Assembly: GCF_018274385.1 (NCBI RefSeq)
Contig: NZ_JAAFYZ010000009.1
Coordinates: 42,398-106,397 of the forward strand
Length of the DNA: 64,000 nucleotides
Origin: Catenulispora pinistramenti
Lineage (GTDB): Bacteria > Actinomycetota > Actinomycetes > Streptomycetales > Catenulisporaceae
Reading direction: 5' to 3'
Shown here piece after piece: positions 62,710 to 64,000 of this stretch (position 1 is its first letter; each line of letters begins with the position of its first letter). Position numbers and translations under genes: made by a program. Below the pieces are notes generated by a model, which saw only the letters and a program-made list of their open reading frames with translations, made no database searches and was not told the origin of the DNA.

Positions 62710-64000
62710 TGCTTGACCGGCGGCTGGCGGAGCACGCCGGAGCCGTCCGGCCGTGGACGGCGGTCTGCGCGGCGCTCGGCACGCTGTCGGCGCTGGCCGT
62801 GATCGGGCAGGCGTGGGCGCTGGCGTCGTTGATCGCGATCGCGATCGGGTTCGGGTCCGGGTTCGGGTCCGGGTCCGCAGATCGGGCGGCGCCCACGGCG
62901 TCGGGGGTCTGGCCGTGGCTGGTGGCGCTGGGCTGCTGTGTCGCGGCGCGGGCCGGGCTCGCGTGGGCGATGGAGGCCGCGGCGTTCCGGGCGGCGGCGT
63001 CGGTGAAGTCGGCACTGCGGGTCGGGCTGGCCGCGCATCTCATGGCTCTCGGACCGCGATGGCTGGCCACGCGCAAGACGGCATCGCTGGTGACGCTGGC
63101 GACTCGCGGCGTGGACGGCCTCGACGGCTACTTCGCGCGCTACCTGCCGCAGGTCGTGTTGTCGGCGACGGTCCCGGCCGCGGTCCTGGCGGTGCTGTTC
63201 GGCGCGGACTGGGAGTCCGGCCTCATCGTCCTGGTGACCCTGCCGCTGATCCCGCTGTTCCTGTGGCTGGTCGGCGTGGCGACCCGCACGCACGTCGAGC
63301 GCCGCCGCCGGGCGCTGGACGTACTGGCCGGGCACTTCCTGGACGTGGTCGCGGGCCTGCCGGACCTGCTGGTGTTCGGCCGCGCCCGGGCCCAGGCCGC
63401 CGCCATCCGCCGGGCCACGGACGAGGACCGGGTGGCGACGCTGCGGACGCTGCGGCTGGCGTTCCTGTCGTCGCTGGTGCTGGAGCTGGCGTCGACGATC
63501 TCGGTGGCGATGGTCGCGGTCGGGATCGGGCTGCGCCTGGTGGCCGGCACGCTGGACCTGCGCACCGGGCTGCTGGTGCTGATCCTGGCGCCGGAGGCGT
63601 ACTGGCCGCTGCGACAGGTGGGGGCGTTCTACCACGCGAGCGCCGAGGGGAAGGCGGCTGCGGGGGAGGTGCTGGGGGTGCTGGAGACACCGGTCCCGGC
63701 GCCGGTGCCCGGCCCGCGCGCCGCGACGGAGCTCACCGGGATCGAGATCAACGGGCTGACGGTCAGCTACCCGGGCCGCGGCGAGCCGGCGCTCTCGGAC
63801 TTCTCGCTGACGGTGGCCCCGGGGGAGTGCGTGGCGCTGGTGGGGGCGTCGGGCGCGGGGAAGTCGACGGCGTTGAAGGCGCTGCTGGGCTTCGTGGATG
63901 TGGCGGCGGGGACGGCGACCGCGTGCGGGCCGATCGCTTGGGTGCCGCAGCGTCCGTATTTGTTCGCGGGGACGGTGGCGGAGAACGTGCGGCTGGGGGC
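62709..64000 (+). CDS. cydD: Cytochrome bd assembly ABC exporter, CydD (3' end outside the window)
   Basis: 430 codons visible from ATG 62709. A six-helix exporter domain (VVLSATVPAAVLAVLFGADWESGLIVLVTLPLIPLFLWLVG; LDVLAGHFLDVVAGLPDLLVFGRARAQ) is followed by the ATPase with Walker A GASGAGKST and Q-loop WVPQRPYLFAGTVAENV. CydDC exports cysteine/glutathione needed for bd oxidase assembly. A Gly-Phe/Ser repeat (GFGSGFGSGSG) interrupts the first loop. The window ends before the signature motif, so a CydDC fusion cannot be excluded. Confidence 0.92.
   Translation, partial: MLDRRLAEHAGAVRPWTAVCAALGTLSALAVIGQAWALASLIAIAIGFGSGFGSGSADRAAPTASGVWPWLVALGCCVAARAGLAWAMEAAAFRAAASVKSALRVGLAAHLMALGPRWLATRKTASLVTLATRGVDGLDGYFARYLPQVVLSATVPAAVLAVLFGADWESGLIVLVTLPLIPLFLWLVGVATRTHVERRRRALDVLAGHFLDVVAGLPDLLVFGRARAQAAAIRRATDEDRVATLRTLRLAFLSSLVLELASTISVAMVAVGIGLRLVAGTLDLRTGLLVLILAPEAYWPLRQVGAFYHASAEGKAAAGEVLGVLETPVPAPVPGPRAATELTGIEINGLTVSYPGRGEPALSDFSLTVAPGECVALVGASGAGKSTALKALLGFVDVAAGTATACGPIAWVPQRPYLFAGTVAENVRLG

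Overview
The window is very GC-rich, densely coded DNA with many GTG starts and four-base ATGA/GTGA overlaps. It carries a SigR/RsrA thiol-stress pair, an actinobacterial ilvB attenuator, a short NusA, a giant Gly/Pro/Arg-rich IF2, PPOX/F420-type and DUF6758 proteins and a BsaP-like protein. This is a chromosomal segment of a filamentous-type actinomycete. Several blocks match the Streptomyces core (dxr-rip-ispG-GNAT...proS...rimP-nusA...ylxR-infB-DUF503-rbfA-truB-ribF), but sigR-rsrA following ribF and the breaks in conserved clusters argue against Streptomyces itself. Catenulispora-like Actinomycetia is my guess, at low confidence.

Layout. 0-7.1 kb: branched-chain amino acid synthesis (3' part of cimA, a membrane diguanylate cyclase, then an attenuator-controlled ilvBNC operon). 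7.2-13.5 kb: a complete five-gene peptide/nickel-type ABC importer, closed by a perfect 17-bp bidirectional terminator. 13.5-16.8 kb, minus strand: PPOX-fold protein, a probable aminodeoxyfutalosine deaminase, an ABC-2/DUF3533-like membrane protein and a hypothetical protein, with a 5 x 15 bp tandem repeat. 17-20.2 kb: EamA exporter, then a CoA-ester lyase and acyl-CoA dehydrogenase pair whose likely MaoC partner lies 6.8 kb further on (27.0 kb). 20.4-26.8 kb, between them: an accessory island with a tandemly duplicated secreted-protein/lipoprotein operon, a wreck of the acyl-CoA dehydrogenase gene, a hydrolase and membrane/unknown proteins.

27.7-33.3 kb: DUF6758, dxr, rip (site-2 protease), ispG, GNAT. 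33.4-38 kb: a two-TM protein with a PLD-like cytosolic domain, Ogt and Ada-AlkA alkylation repair, a helical unknown. 38.2-44.4 kb: proS, a Ser/Thr kinase, a DUF4439/lipoprotein pair, rimP, nusA. 44.4-47.4 kb: a regulatory insert (HbpS/GlcG-like protein with a divergent XRE regulator and a palindromic operator; an ArsR-SRPBCC-DHFR-like operon) that separates nusA from ylxR-infB. 47.5-54 kb: ylxR, infB, DUF503, rbfA, truB, ribF. 54-60 kb: sigR with a textbook SigR-type promoter, rsrA with the canonical cysteine pattern, two translationally coupled HD-GYP-type membrane proteins (the second degenerate), a biotinyl carrier-like protein and a convergent BsaP-like protein. 60.1-64 kb: cytochrome bd operon cydA-cydB-cydD (cut by the window end), with a 33-codon ORF fitted exactly between cydB and cydD.

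The most noteworthy items are: the duplicated secreted-protein/lipoprotein operon, whose signal peptides are conserved while the mature domains diverged, with a pseudogene recording how the duplication arose; the ilvB attenuator; the SigR autoregulatory promoter and two-isoform start; the paired HD-GYP proteins behind rsrA; the coupled micro-ORF in the cyd operon; and the breaks in the nusA-infB and lyase-dehydrogenase-MaoC clusters. I saw no rRNA, tRNA, CRISPR array, transposase or phage gene. All homology calls rest on reading motifs and family memory, not on a search.
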